A DNA stretch of 64,000 nucleotides. Source: Myotis daubentonii (Eukaryota; Chordata; Mammalia; Chiroptera; Vespertilionidae). A program made the translations under genes and the position numbers. Positions 44,711-56,363 of this stretch are shown here, piece after piece (position 1 is the first letter of the stretch; every line of letters starts with the position of its first letter). The DNA is taken from contig NC_081841.1 in assembly GCF_963259705.1 (NCBI RefSeq), positions 117,003,033 through 117,067,032 on the forward strand. Direction: 5' to 3'. The notes beneath the pieces were generated by a model, which made no database searches, was not told the origin of the DNA, and was given only the letters and a program-made list of their open reading frames with translations.

Positions 44711-45449
44711 TGTTAATAAAGTAACTATAAATTATTTTGTGCATAATATGTAACAGGTTCAGTGCATTTGCTTCTTAACAAACAATGGGCAATATTCAGC
44801 TCCAATTTTGCATCTGTCGTGTCTGAAGCACAAAAAAGTCCTTTAACCTTTCTCAAGATTATAAACATTATAAAAAGTATTTTGGAAATTTGAACAAGTA
44901 CTTTGGGGGATTTTTCATGCTATTTCTATTGTGCCACATTTCCTCTTTAAATGCAATGTTAACAAGTGCAAATGAAGAAAATGGTAGCATTATAGTTACT
45001 TGTCTAAAGCATGTTGTTTTTAGAACACCAAGAAAGGATTATTTGACCTGTAATATAGTAATAGGTAATGACTTATATGGTGATTATTCTTTGGAGCTAT
45101 ATTTGGACCTAAGAAGTCAATATTTATTTAGAATTATAATGCACAAAGCATTATTTTAGGTCCTAAAGCAGAAAAATTACAAAAATAGCCCATAGCAATA
45201 AACAAAATTATTTTGCACAAATTTTATCCTTCAACAGCTGTGTGAGGGTGAAGGGCAGGCTATCCTCATCTGACATGAGAAAATAAAGGAACAAATCATG
45301 TTCTTCTAAGACAAAATGGAAAAACATGCCTTGGAAAGGTATTATATTTGAGATTAGGAAAGCTTCTCATTCTTTGATTCAATAGGGCCCTAAAGGTCTT
45401 TTGAGCATGGAGTCCCTGGAGGAGCCAGAGAGCCACAATTTCATAGCAC
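44711..45449. other. AT-rich unique sequence
   Basis: No gene supported. A faint MIR-like patch lies around 45225-45290. Confidence 0.45.
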
Positions 45450-46245
45450 ACTGGCATTAAAAGAAGATTGGATGAAGCAGAGGACAAAATCAGTGACTTA
45501 GAAGACAAGGTAGAAATAAATACCCAATTAGAGCAGCAAACAGAAAAAAGAATTAAAAATCAGGAAGATAGCTTAAGGGAGCTCTAGGACAACATGAAAT
45601 GTAACAACATTCGCATTACAGGAATACCAGAAGGGGAAGAGGATGAGCAAGGAACAAAGAACCTGTTTAAAGAAATAATGACAGAAAACTTCCCCAACCC
45701 AGTGAAGGAAAATGCCACACAAGTTCAGGAGGCAGAGAGAGTCCCAATCAAGAGGAGTCCAAAGAGGCCCACACCTAGACACATCATAATTAAAATGGCA
45801 AATGTTAAAGACAAAGAAAGAATCTTAAAGGCAGCAAGAGAGAGAGAGAGTAAATTACATACAAAGGAGTTCCCATTAGAATGTCAACTGGCTTCTCAAA
45901 AAAAACCAACGCTTTAGGCCAGAAGTGAGTGGCCTGAAGTACTCCAAGTAACAAAAAGCAAGGGTCTAAATCCAAGACTACTGTATCCAGCAAGACTATA
46001 ATTTAAAATTGAAGGTAAAATAAAAAGCTTTCCAGACAAAAAGAGGTAAAAGCAGTACATTACCACCAAACCAGCAATGTTAAAGGGACTTCCTTAGGAA
46101 GAAGAAGAAAAGGAGAGAGAGAGGATCACAGGCATAAGAAAAAAATAAAAATGGCAACAAATAAATACCTATTAATAATAACCTTAAATGTAAATGGACT
46201 AAATGCTCCAGTCAAAAGATATAGGGTGACTGGATAATAAAACAT

Positions 46246-46248
<3 letters not shown>

Positions 46249-46302
<54 letters not shown>
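46249..46302. repeat. (AT)n microsatellite in L1-D
   Basis: 27 AT units. Confidence 0.95.
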
Positions 46303-46304
<2 letters not shown>

Positions 46305-47350
46305 TGTCTACAAGAGACCCACCTCAGAACAAAAGATACACACAGACTAAGAGTGAAGGAATGGAAAAATATATTCCATACAAATGTAAAGTAAAGAAAA
46401 GCTGGAGAAGTAATACTCATATCAGACAAAATAGACTTCAAAATGAAGGCCATACAAGAGATAAAGAAGGCCACTTCAAAATACTAAAGGGAATGTTTCA
46501 ACAAGAAAATATCTCTTGTAAACATATATGCATCCAATATAGGAGCACGCAAGTATATTAAAAAACTCTTAAAGGACATTAAGAGAGAGATTGACGGCAA
46601 TACAGTCATAGTGTAGGACTTTAACACCACATTGACATCACTGGATAGATCTTCCAGACAAAAAATTAACAAGGAAACAGAGGCTTTAAATAAACAAGGA
46701 AACACAGTAGATCAGATGGATCTAACCGATATTTACAGAACAGTTCACACCAAAGCAACAGTGCACATGGAACATTCTCAAAAATAGACCACATGTTAGG
46801 GGACAAAACAAGGCTACACAAATTCAAGAAGAGTGATATAATACCAAGCATCTTCTCGGATCACAATGGCATGAAATTAGAAATCAACTATTAAAAAAAA
46901 AACAACAAAAAACCCCCTCAAATACATGGAGACTAAATAGCATGTTATTAAGCAATGAAAGGGTTACCAATGAGATCAAGCAAGAAATTAAAAACTTCCT
47001 GGAAACAAATGAAAATGAACACACAACCACCCAAAACCTATGGGACACAGCGAATGCCATTCTGAGAGGGAAGTTCGTAGCACTACAGGCCTAACTCAAT
47101 AAATAAATTTTTAAAAAAGAATAATCAACTATCTAAACCTAAAATTAAATTAATTAGAAAGAGAACAGCAATAAAAGCCCAGAGGAAGTAAAAGGAAGGA
47201 AATAATAAAGATCAGAGAAGAAATAAATGACACAGAAACTAAAAAAAAAAAAAAAAAAGTACAAAAGATCAATAAATCCAAGAGTTGGTTCTTTGAAAGA
47301 TAAACAAAATTGATGAACTCCTAGCCAGACTCATCAAGAAACAAAGAGAG

Positions 47351-47396
47351 CCGAAACCAGTTTGGCTCAGTGGATAGAGCGTCGGCCTATGGACTG
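47351..47396 (+). mobile_element. Tailless SINE head, 46 bp, perfect 15-bp TSD
   Basis: CCGAAACCAGTTTGGCTCAG through GTCGGCCTATGGACTG is only the tRNA-like head of a Ves SINE. AAGAAACAAAGAGAG flanks it at 47336-47350 and 47397-47411. There is no body, poly(A) or 3' end. Confidence 0.92.
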
Positions 47397-49628
47397 AAGA
47401 AACAAAGAGAGAGGACCCAAATAAATAAAACAAGAGATGAAAGAGCCAATATAATAACAGACAACACAGAAATACAAAGGATTGAAAACAAATACTATGA
47501 ACAATTATATGCCAACAAACTGGATGAACCTGGGTGAAATGGACAAATTCCTAGAAATATACAATCTTCCAAAACTCAATCAGGAAGAATCAGAAAACCT
47601 GAGTAGGCCAATAACAACTGATGAAATTGAAGGAGTAATTCAAAAACTTCCAGCAAATAAAAGTCTTGGACCCGATGGATTTACAGGTGAATTTTATCAA
47701 ACAGTCAAAGAAAAACCAACAACTATCCTCCTCACACTATTCCAAAATATTCCAGAGGAAGGCACACTTCCAAGTTTTTATTATGAAGCCAGCATTATCC
47801 TAATTCTGAAACCAGATAAAGACACTACAAAGAAAGAGAATTACAGGCCAATATCCCTGATAAACATAGATGCTAAAATTCTCAACAAAATATTAGCATA
47901 TCAGATCCAGCAATATATAAAAAAGATCATACACCATGATCAAGTGGGATTTATTCCAGGGATGCAAGGCTGGTACAATATTTGCAAATCAATAAATGTG
48001 ATATATCACATAAACAAATTGAAAGATAAAAGCCACATGATCATATCAATAGATGCAGAAAAAGCAAAATACAGCATCCTTTTTTGATAAAAACTCTCAG
48101 CAAAGTGAGAATAGAGGGATCATATCTCAACATAATAAAGCCCATATATGACAAACCTTCAGCCAACATAACACTAAATGGCCAAAACTAAAAGGGTTTC
48201 CCTTAAAAACAGGAACAAGACAAGGATGTCTGCTTTCACCACCCTTATTTAACAGAGTACTGGAAATCCTAGCTACAGCCAGCAGATGAGAAGAAGAGGT
48301 AAAAGGCATCCAAATTGGAAAGGAGGAAGCAAAACTGTCATTATTCACAGATGACATGATATCGTATAGAGAAAAGCCTAAAGACTCCATCAGGGAACTA
48401 CTAGACTTAACAAATGAATTCAGCAAGGTATCAGGATACAAAATCAACATCCAGAAATCAATGGCATTTTTACACAACAATAATGAACTCTCAGGAGAAA
48501 AAAATTAAAAAGCAATCCTATTTACCATTGCAACAACAACAAAAAAGATACCTAGGAATAAATTTAACCAAGGAAGTAAAAGACCTGTACTTGGAAAACT
48601 ATAGGACATTGAAAAAAAATGGAGGAAGATAGAAACAAATATAAGTGTATACAATGTTTATGAATTAGAAGAATTAATATCATTAAAATGTCTATACTAT
48701 CCAACACAATCTATAGATTCAACACCATCCCTATTAAAATCCCAAAGGAGAAAATAAACAATTGGGACTACATCAAAATAAAAAGCTTCTGTATAGCAAA
48801 AGAAATAACCATCAAATTAAAAAGGGAATCCACTGAATGAATGGGAGAACATATTTTCCAATAATAGATTTAATAAGGGGTTAATATCCAAAATATGTAA
48901 AGTACTCATACAACTCAACAAAAAGAAGACAATCTAATTACAAAATGAGCAGAAGACCTGAATAGACATTTCTCCATAATCATCAGAGAAATGCAAATTA
49001 AAACCACAATGAGGTATCACCTCACACCTGTCAGAAAGGCTATCATTAAAAAATCAACAAACAAGTGCTAGTGCAGATGTGGAGAAAAGGGAACACTAGT
49101 TCACTGCTGGTGAGAATGCAGATTGGTGCAGCCACTATGAAAAATAGTATGGTGTTTCCTCAAAAACTTAAAAATGGAACTTTCATTTGACCCAGCGTTC
49201 CCACTTCTTGAAATATATCCTAAAAACACCAAAACTTCAATCAGAAAGAATATATACACCCCTATGTTCATAGCAGCATTATTTACAATAGCTAAGATTT
49301 GGAAACAGCCCAAGTGCCCATCAGTAGATGAATGGATAAAAGAAGCTGTGGGATATTTACACTATGGAATACTAGGCAGCTATAAAAAAGAGGGATCTCT
49401 TGCCCTTTGGGACAGCATGGATAGACCTGGAAAATATTATGCTGAGTGAAATAAGCCAAGCTGAGAAAGACAAATATCACATGATCTCACTTATTTGTGG
49501 AATCTAATGAACAAAATTAATTGACCAATAAAATAAGACCCGAAGCAAGGAGGCATGAAACAGACTAACAAGCCTCGATGTGGGATTGAGGGGATGAGAA
49601 GAGATAAACCAAAGAAATTATATACTTA

Positions 49629-50309
49629 CTAGTAGCCTGGTGCACAAAATTCATGCACATTAAAAGGGAATTAATTAGAGGAAATATTTTAATATTGCTA
49701 TTTGCCCTTTATGATAGAACTGTCAGAGATGAAAGAAAATTAGTAAAATGTATATGAAAATCTTCCTCCTGTCAGAGTCTGGGGCACGCCATGGGACCCA
49801 GAGTCAAGTCCCCGCCCAACTGTGTGTGCCTGAAAATCGCGTGAGACCCAGACCCGGCTGGCCCCACCCCCATTGGGCAAGATCTAGACCCGTCAAGCCC
49901 CACTGGGTGGGGGGGGGGGGTTCAGCCTCAGGGCCCCCATCAAGCCCCGCTGGGTGCGGGGAGTGCAGCCTCAGGTCCCCTGTCAAGCCCTGCCGGGTGC
50001 GGGGGGCAGTGCAGCCTCAGGTCCCCCAGCGCACCCTCAGGTCACCTGGCCCAGTGCCGGGGCGGGGAGTGTGACCTGACATTCCCCATAAAGTCTCGCC
50101 GGGTGGGGGGGCGCAGTCTCAGGTGCCCTGCCCCAGCCCAGCACCATGCAGCCTCAGGTCCCTGCTGATTGCTCATTAAGGCTCATTATGGGAACTTGGC
50201 CTTCGCTGTGGGGGCAGCCATCTTGTGCTATGAAATCCCTGCCTCCGCTGTGAGCACAGCCATCTTGGTGTGATGGTCAATTTGCATATTCCTGCTTTAT
50301 TAGATAAGG
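49629..50309 (-). mobile_element. Helitron with HeliBat1-like 3' end
   Basis: It starts CTAGTAGCCTGGTGCACAAA and ATTCATGCAC (palindrome) and shares GGGAATTAATTAGAGGAAAT with the element at 19914. It ends TTATTAGATAAGG at about 50309. It interrupts the L1-D 3' UTR. Confidence 0.85.
49888..50165. repeat. Tandem GC-rich repeat inside the Helitron
   Basis: CATCAAGCCCCGCTGGGTG-type and GCAGCCTCAGGTCCCC-type units repeat about four times with variable spacing. Confidence 0.75.
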
Positions 50310-50479
50310 TATGTATAGCCCATTGACATGGACAATAGGGTAGTGAAGAGTAAAGACCTGGGGAGTGGATAGGAGCTGGGAGAAGGGGGGAAAGGGGAAG
50401 AAAATGAGAGATTTTCTGTAATATCAATAATTTTTTTAAAAAAATTTTTAAGAGAAAAAATGTCTTATTTATTTTGTAT

Positions 50480-50789
50480 TGATGATTATTCTTATAGGTA
50501 GAGTATACAAATGGCACAGTGTTTGAGAATCAGATCCTCTTATGTACTGCTATTGGGAATGTAAACTGACACAGCCATTGCGGAAAACAGTATGGAGGTT
50601 CCTCGAAACATTAAAAATAGAACTTCCATACAAACCTGCAATCCCACTTCTGGATATTTATCCGAAGAAGTCCAAATCACTAATTCCAAAAGATATATGC
50701 ATTCCCATGTTCAATGCAGCATTATTTACAAATAGCCAGGATATATAAGTATACAGGTGTACATCAGTGGATGACAGGATAAAGAAAAT

Positions 50790-50845
<56 letters not shown>

Positions 50846-51240
50846 ATTATATATATATATATGTATATGTATACATATATATGTAAAAGTATTCAATCAT
50901 AAAAAATGGGAAATCTTGCCATTTCTAACAGCATAGATGGACCTTGAGGGATTATGCTAAGTGAAATAAGTCAGACAGAGAAAGACAAATGCCATATGAT
51001 GTCACATATGTAGAATCTTAAACAGCAACCAAAAAAAAATGGGGAACTTATAAATGCAGAAAACAGATTTGTGGTTGCCAAAGTTGTGGGGGTGGGGTGA
51101 GAGGTGAGGTGAAATGGTTGACGGTACAAGCTTCCAGTTACAAAAATAACTCACGGGGATGCAATGTACAGGATGGCCACTATAGTATATAATAATACTG
51201 CATTGTAAATTTTAAAATGATAATACACTATGTGTGAATC
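50480..51240 (+). repeat. L1M-type 3' fragment
   Basis: Decayed L1 C-terminal and 3' UTR sequence (GTACTGCTATTGGGAATGTA, CAGCCATTGCGGAAAACAG, then GATTTGTGGTTGCCAAAG). It contains a (TA)n tract at 50793-50842. It lies in the presumed last intron or 3' flank of CFC1. Confidence 0.8.
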
Positions 51241-51390
51241 ACAATATATGTGACTTTCCCGAATAATGAATCGATCCACTAGGCTTATTTCTGTGTTGCC
51301 TGGCACAGGTAGATCTCTATGGATTGGTGTATATGAAGGAGGAATTGTTTGCATGTGTAGACTGTGAGCACAGGATGCGTGTGTTCTTAC

Positions 51391-51500
51391 CACAGCGACC
51401 GGAAGTGTGGCGAGGGAGGCAGTGCAGGGTCCCGAAGACGCACCTGCAGAGCCGGCAGCCGTAGATGGTCCAGGATCCGTGCACCAGGGTGCCGCACTCA
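51391..51500 (-). CDS. CFC1: CFC1 exon 5 (CFC domain)
   Basis: 110 nt; acceptor CTTAG/TGAG, donor TGTG/GTAAGAAC. It encodes [26 protein letters not shown] and TSGRC. It leaves one G of a codon for the next exon. Confidence 0.93.
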
Positions 51501-53295
51501 CTAAGAGGCCGAAACCCCGCGTTAGTACAGCCAGCGCGTGCATCCCACCCCGCGCCTCACCACACGAACGCCCCCACTCCGGTCCCGCCATCCCGCTCAT
51601 CTCTGCACCCACCTGTGCCTCAGGTCGTGCTCGCAGTAGCGGCCGGTGAAATGGGCGGAGCACACGCAGAAGCTACCCAGCACACAAGTGCCGCCGTTCA
51701 TACAGCAACGCTGGGGCGGGAGTGCACCTATGAGGGTCGTCTGGGCGTCAGCTGGGAGCTTAGTGAGCTGTCCGCCAGAAGAGGGCATGAGGAGATCGCC
51801 ACGGGGAGGCAATAAAATTAGCTCCCTGATTAGTGTATTTGCTCAGGTAAAGCCTGCTTGTTAATCAAAGGATTAAAAACAAACTACCTTGCGTGAAGTA
51901 GGGTCAGGAACAAGTCGGATGACAGGGCCTAAAACCCTGCCCACAGCAGTAGGGTTTTTAGGGTTTTCTTTCTCCCTTCTTCCCTCCCTCCTCCCCTCCC
52001 TTCCTTCTTCATTCCTTCCTTTCTTTCCTTCTTTCACATGTTAAATTCAGGATGTGACTTTCCTGACAATGATTGAAGACAGGCCTCCTGGGCCAGGACC
52101 ACCCACGGGTGCAATGATACCACTCTACCCGCCACAACCCCCCCACCACCCCACCCCACTACCTCCGCCAGAGGGACCCCCTGAGGACATGGGATCTGGC
52201 ACCTGAGAGCCTGCAATAAGCCAAGTAGAGTCTGCTATTATCTTGGGTTGGGATATTTGTTTTAAATACATTTCAGTCATCTTTCTGGACCTGAGAAAAA
52301 TACCCACTTAAGAGCAAATGCACATGGACACATGTTCTAGGCCTGGGGTGGGGGTGGGGGGGAAGCGAGGTGGAGGGAGTCAATGGGGGGGGCATCTATA
52401 ATACTTTAAACAATAAAGATAAATTTTTCAAAAGAGCAAATGCAACGTTTTACAATGAAATAGTAAAACTTTTTCCAGAGTACAAGAACATCTCACTAGG
52501 AAAAAATTTATTTTATAGTGTATCATCATTTGAAAATGATAAAATGTTCTCTATTGGGTTTCTTTAATATATCTCAGCGTTTTTCAGACCCTAAATTTGG
52601 AGTCCAGTGACTGAGCTGATTGCAAAGGCTTTAAAACAGCCTGTGGACTTACGCTCTTGGAAAGCCCTGGAATGGGGAAGCAAGTCCTGAGACCTCCAGT
52701 TCTCCACGCTCCCATTCATCTCCCTAAAATTATTCGAAGTCCAGTTGAGTGTTTTCTGCTGGAGCTTCTGAACTGTAGCATTGTTGACTTCTTCTCTGCT
52801 ACCTTTATGTTTCTCTCTTTGATAGCCTTTTAAAAACATTGAAAATATGAGGCTGATAATGATTGAGAAACAAATACACAATAAAAACTAAAAGATTGTA
52901 AATAAAATGCTTCTTACTGTTTCCCAAATGGATGATCTGTAACACTAAACTGATCATAAGCAGAAGCCTAGAATATTTAAAGAAAAGTATTGAAGTTTAA
53001 AATATAAAAAAGCATAAACAGAAATTTATATATGTTAAAATGTAATACAATCACATTATAAAGGTATATACAATATTTAATGAATAATAAATATTATGCA
53101 ATCATTCTGTAACTTGTAGATTTTGATTATGTTGTAATCACTAGAAAGATTTTGAGACCAAAAAAGCATACAGTATCTTAACGAGAAGGAACAATCATGC
53201 ATATGTTGCAACTTATTCTGGAGGCTTTTAATATCCCCTCTTGACTCTAAGATTTAGATGATCTGTCCTTACCTAGTAGAGTGGCTCCACGTCAT
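51391..53295 (-). CDS. CFC1: CFC1 (Cryptic), EGF-CFC Nodal co-receptor; five exons
   Basis: Cryptic is an extracellular EGF-CFC protein that lets Nodal and related TGF-beta ligands signal through type I/II activin receptors, acting in left-right patterning. Coding exons on the minus strand are 53295-53273, 52967-52918, 52826-52653, 51727-51613 and 51500-51391. All introns have GT...AG ends, and phases 2, 1, 1, 2, 1 fit. The 472 coding nt give a signal peptide (start MTWSHST, core [12 protein letters not shown]) and a spacer with sequons NAT, NWTS and NGS. Next come an EGF-like domain ([16 protein letters not shown], with the O-fucose-type GGTC site) and a CFC domain ([10 protein letters not shown] keeps His and Trp of the receptor-contact motif; LCRC, LHCLP). 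Usual length is about 220 residues; the C-terminal exon was not found. No stop or frameshift is seen. TDGF1 is the alternative, but exon 3 fits Cryptic. Confidence 0.93.
51613..51727 (-). CDS. CFC1: CFC1 exon 4 (EGF-like)
   Basis: 115 nt; acceptor CATAG/GTGC, donor CACAG/GTGGGT. It encodes [14 protein letters not shown], then GSFCVC and [13 protein letters not shown], with six EGF-type cysteines. Confidence 0.95.
51960..52036. repeat. Polypyrimidine (CCTT)n-type microsatellite
   Basis: Continuous C/T-rich tract in CFC1 intron 3. Confidence 0.9.
52323..52431 (+). mobile_element. Very short L1 3' end with 13-bp TSD in CFC1 intron 3
   Basis: G-rich L1 3' UTR followed by CAATAAAGATAAATTTTTC. 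AAGAGCAAATGCA is duplicated at 52310-52322 and 52432-52444. Antisense to CFC1. Confidence 0.88.
52653..52826 (-). CDS. CFC1: CFC1 exon 3 (N-terminal spacer)
   Basis: 174 nt; acceptor AAAAG/GC, donor GAGC/GTAAGT. It begins (S)[13 protein letters not shown] and ends [10 protein letters not shown]. It has three N-glycosylation sequons. This exon distinguishes Cryptic from Cripto. Confidence 0.93.
52918..52967 (-). CDS. CFC1: CFC1 exon 2 (signal peptide core)
   Basis: 50 nt; acceptor TTCTAG/G with a pyrimidine-rich lead, donor ACA/GTAAGAAG. It encodes [17 protein letters not shown], the hydrophobic signal core. The intron to exon 3 is only 91 bp. Confidence 0.9.
53273..53295 (-). CDS. CFC1: CFC1 exon 1, coding part
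   Basis: ATG at 53295-53293 in an AAAATGA context encodes MTWSHST plus two bases. The donor is AG/GTAAGG. The 5' UTR and promoter lie at higher coordinates; no TATA box was convincing. Confidence 0.85.
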
Positions 53296-56200
53296 TTTCT
53301 CACTGACAGGTCTGGTATGAGAGTATCCTTCTCTCATCAATATATTGAAGATCAATTTCCAAGGAAGTTGAGGGTGACTGTGTTTGTATTTGAATGTGTC
53401 TTTACTTAAGGTCCTGTAGTATCTGCATCAGGATACAAGATGGATAAGTACAGTAGTCTCAGGTATTTCCTACCCTCTGCCTAGACCACAGGAAACAACA
53501 ATGAGGTCTCTGAGTTCCGATGTGGAAGCTGTTAGGCAATTGCCTGTTGTGAAGCTGGGCCATGCAGAGCCTCAAGGACTATCCCCTCAATAAGACTCAG
53601 CTGGAGGAAGGGGGTGGAGACATGGCCGAATCTCTCTGGGACAGTTTACAGTGCTGACAGCAGCAAGAGTAAACTAACCCCGATGTAAAGCATTGATGAC
53701 CAAGGCAACAAGTATTTCCCTCACTGAAAAAAAAAAAGTTAAAACCCCAATGTGAACAAATATGTTTTCATAGGAAAATGGAGATTTTATTTTGCTAACT
53801 CTTTATACTGGAAGGTGGAAGGGGGTCCAGCTAGAAAAGGGAGCTGCTGTGTGGGACATAACCAGCAGGCTTGGATCCCAAAAGTCTCAAGTGGGGAGCA
53901 TGAATATAAAGGGAGACACTTCAACACCTGCTTTCTGAGGATATGTCAATATTTCCACAGACTGAGCCTTTTCTCTGTGCCCAGAATAGTGGTAAATAAG
54001 TCATATGCATTATTCATTTCATATAACACTGCTCTGGGAAAGCACTAATATTAATCCCCCAGGTAAAAAATGAAGCAACTAAGGCTTAGAGTTTAAGACC
54101 CTTGTGGCAGTTAGATATTTGAAAAACATGAAATATATAGATAGTATGAGAAGAAGGTTTTAGGGTGCTCAGCATCCAAAGACCTGGAAACACAGGAGTA
54201 ACTGCCACCCACCATCATCTGAATCCAAGAAGGGAGTGATTTAGCAACCTCTTTTGAGACTTTCTGAGTCTCAGTTTTTCTAATTGCTAAAATAGTGACC
54301 CTCAGAGCCCTTTTATCAGCACTAAAGAGGACACCTGCAACTTTGGTGCAAATTGTTCTGTGATTTTAATATACAAACTGCTTTCTAAAAATAGCATGTT
54401 TCCTTCAAGGATGATACTATCTTTGTTACTGATTTAAATTTTTAAACCTTTAAATGTGAGGTTTATTAAAGAGGTTGTTAAATAAACCAATAGTGAGTCA
54501 GTGAGCCTGGCTGCAGTGAGGCCTCCCAACCACTGGTTCTGTGAGCTGCCAGGACCAGGTTGGGACCAGCAGATCCTAGTGGGAAGAACATGCAGAGGAT
54601 GACACCTGGCACCTTCATGAAACATCTATAATTGAAATCATGACAAACACACATTAAATTGGTTACTTCCTGTTAATTTCATAATTTACTTATACATAAA
54701 AGTAAGTATATTTTATTACCTTAAATCAATAGAAACTTCTATATAAACTAACTGGCTTATATACTAAAATGAAACCAGGTATAAGCTAAAGGATTATATA
54801 TACTTGAATAAGAAGTATAAAAACTGTTCCATTTACAGGATGACACTAAATCCAATCCTAATATTAAATATTAATATTTAGTATTAATATATTAAATTAT
54901 CTAATATTAACATTTTAAAAGTAGTTGCTAAAATCTAACTTTCCCCCACAGTTATTTTTAATTAAATTTGTATTGTGGACTTTCAAATTTACACAAAAGC
55001 TAGGACAATGATCCCATAAACCTGCCTAGGTTCAACAAATAAATATCAACTTTTGCCAGTCTTATCTGATTTATTTTCCCACATGCTTTTACTTTAAGTT
55101 TTTAAAGCAAATCTCAGACATCATGATATTTCTTATGTCAAATAAGGTTTTGAAAATATGCACTTTATAAATGGAAACTATAGAAATAGGAAAGGAAATG
55201 TCTTGCCAGAAAGACAGGATTGAGAGGCTAGAAACAGCCATGGAATGTCCCACCTCTGGCTGTTTGCTTAAGATCTACAGTCAGCTCTAAGGAGGGAAAG
55301 GGTGATGGCCTAGAGGTGATAAAGTTGCTAAACCTCTTTTTCAGCATCCTGTCACTTGCTCTCATTTACTTAAAGGTCTTATAAAAAGAATTTTGCATTT
55401 CACTGCAGAAGAACCCAGGTTTGCTTGATTAATGAGTCTCAGCTGGAAGGAGTTACTTAAGAGCAGCTGGAGGCCAAGTGGTGGGGTAGCAGACTCGCAA
55501 TCTAGGAAAGGTCCTTTCTTGTTATCAGTTATAAACAGATAAGATTTGGAGCCAACTCACTCATCAGACTTTCAGGGGAACTTCTGACTCATTTTGAGCT
55601 GCCATAAGGTATGTGGGAATGGGGGCACCCTGTCTCAGGATTGCAGACCGCCCCACCTCTGTTTCCTTAGTACATCAAACAGTCACTGATGAAATGGTTC
55701 TGCAACAAATTAGGTGTGAAGGAACTTTCTGAGAATGACTTTAGAGCAGTGTTGGTCAATGTGTGTTACTGGCTGGGTTTTCCTTTAAGCCACACCTCAG
55801 ACCTTTTTCACTCAGAAACCCCAGGCAAAGCTGAGAACAGCATCAAGATTTTTTTTTCTCAGCAGTCCAGGTGACTCTGGTGTGCAGCCAAAACTGATTC
55901 TATGTCTATGTTCTGCTTGGCTATGTACTCCCAAGGATGGGATACTCCTTTCAAGCCTTTGCATTCCACCCTTAAGCACAGTGTCTGATGCACCATGGGT
56001 ACCATGGTACCACACAATGAAGTGTTGGTTGGGTAAATAAAAGGCGAAAGATTTATACGATCTGAAGAGAAACCAGAGTGGTTGTGTAAATAAAAGAATA
56101 AGTGGATTATTATACGTAGACCCCTTTTTTAATGAAGAAAGTGAAATCTAAGAAGAAACTGGCTTGTGATATATACTGTGGAAGAAGACAAACTTCTCTC

Positions 56201-56363
56201 TCCACCAAGGTTTTTCTAGCTAGTCTCATAATAAAATAGACATGAAAGAGACTAGCAAGAGAAAAATAACCAAATGTAATACATACATATGTATGGGAAC
56301 CATGAATACATGGGAGAGTCAGCGACCCCATATACAGGAGAGCTTCAGAGATAGAAAGGGGTA
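53296..56363. other. CFC1 upstream region, no further gene seen
   Basis: Unique AT-rich sequence. A weak MIR/L2-like patch lies at about 53960-54110 (AATCCCCCAGGTAAAAAATGAAGC). The CFC1 promoter should lie near 53300-53600; no element could be supported. Confidence 0.45.

Larger units (their letters stand above)
46151..49500 (+). pseudogene. L1-D ORF2 remnant
   Basis: The longest open piece (47482-48087, 201 codons) is RT fingers and palm with [12 protein letters not shown] and [15 protein letters not shown]. The catalytic segment near 48345 reads FTDDM where FADD is normal. The C-terminal end at 49174-49449 keeps [21 protein letters not shown]. Stops and frameshifts occur throughout, plus a 46-bp foreign insert at 47351. 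Confidence 0.87.
45450..50455 (+). mobile_element. L1-D: old LINE-1
   Basis: ORF1 remnants lie at about 45480-46060 (RITGIPEGEEDEQGTKNLF), ORF2 from ATG 46151, and the 3' UTR resumes after a Helitron at 50310-50455. An internal loss of several hundred bp occurs near 48750, where ORF2 jumps from the thumb to the C-terminal part. A (AT)n tract interrupts the endonuclease region. Confidence 0.87.

Noticed and set aside
52034..52307. Additional CFC1 exon
   Set aside because: Gly/Val-rich frames over a C-rich stretch; exon 3 to exon 4 phases already fit without it and no splice sites support it.
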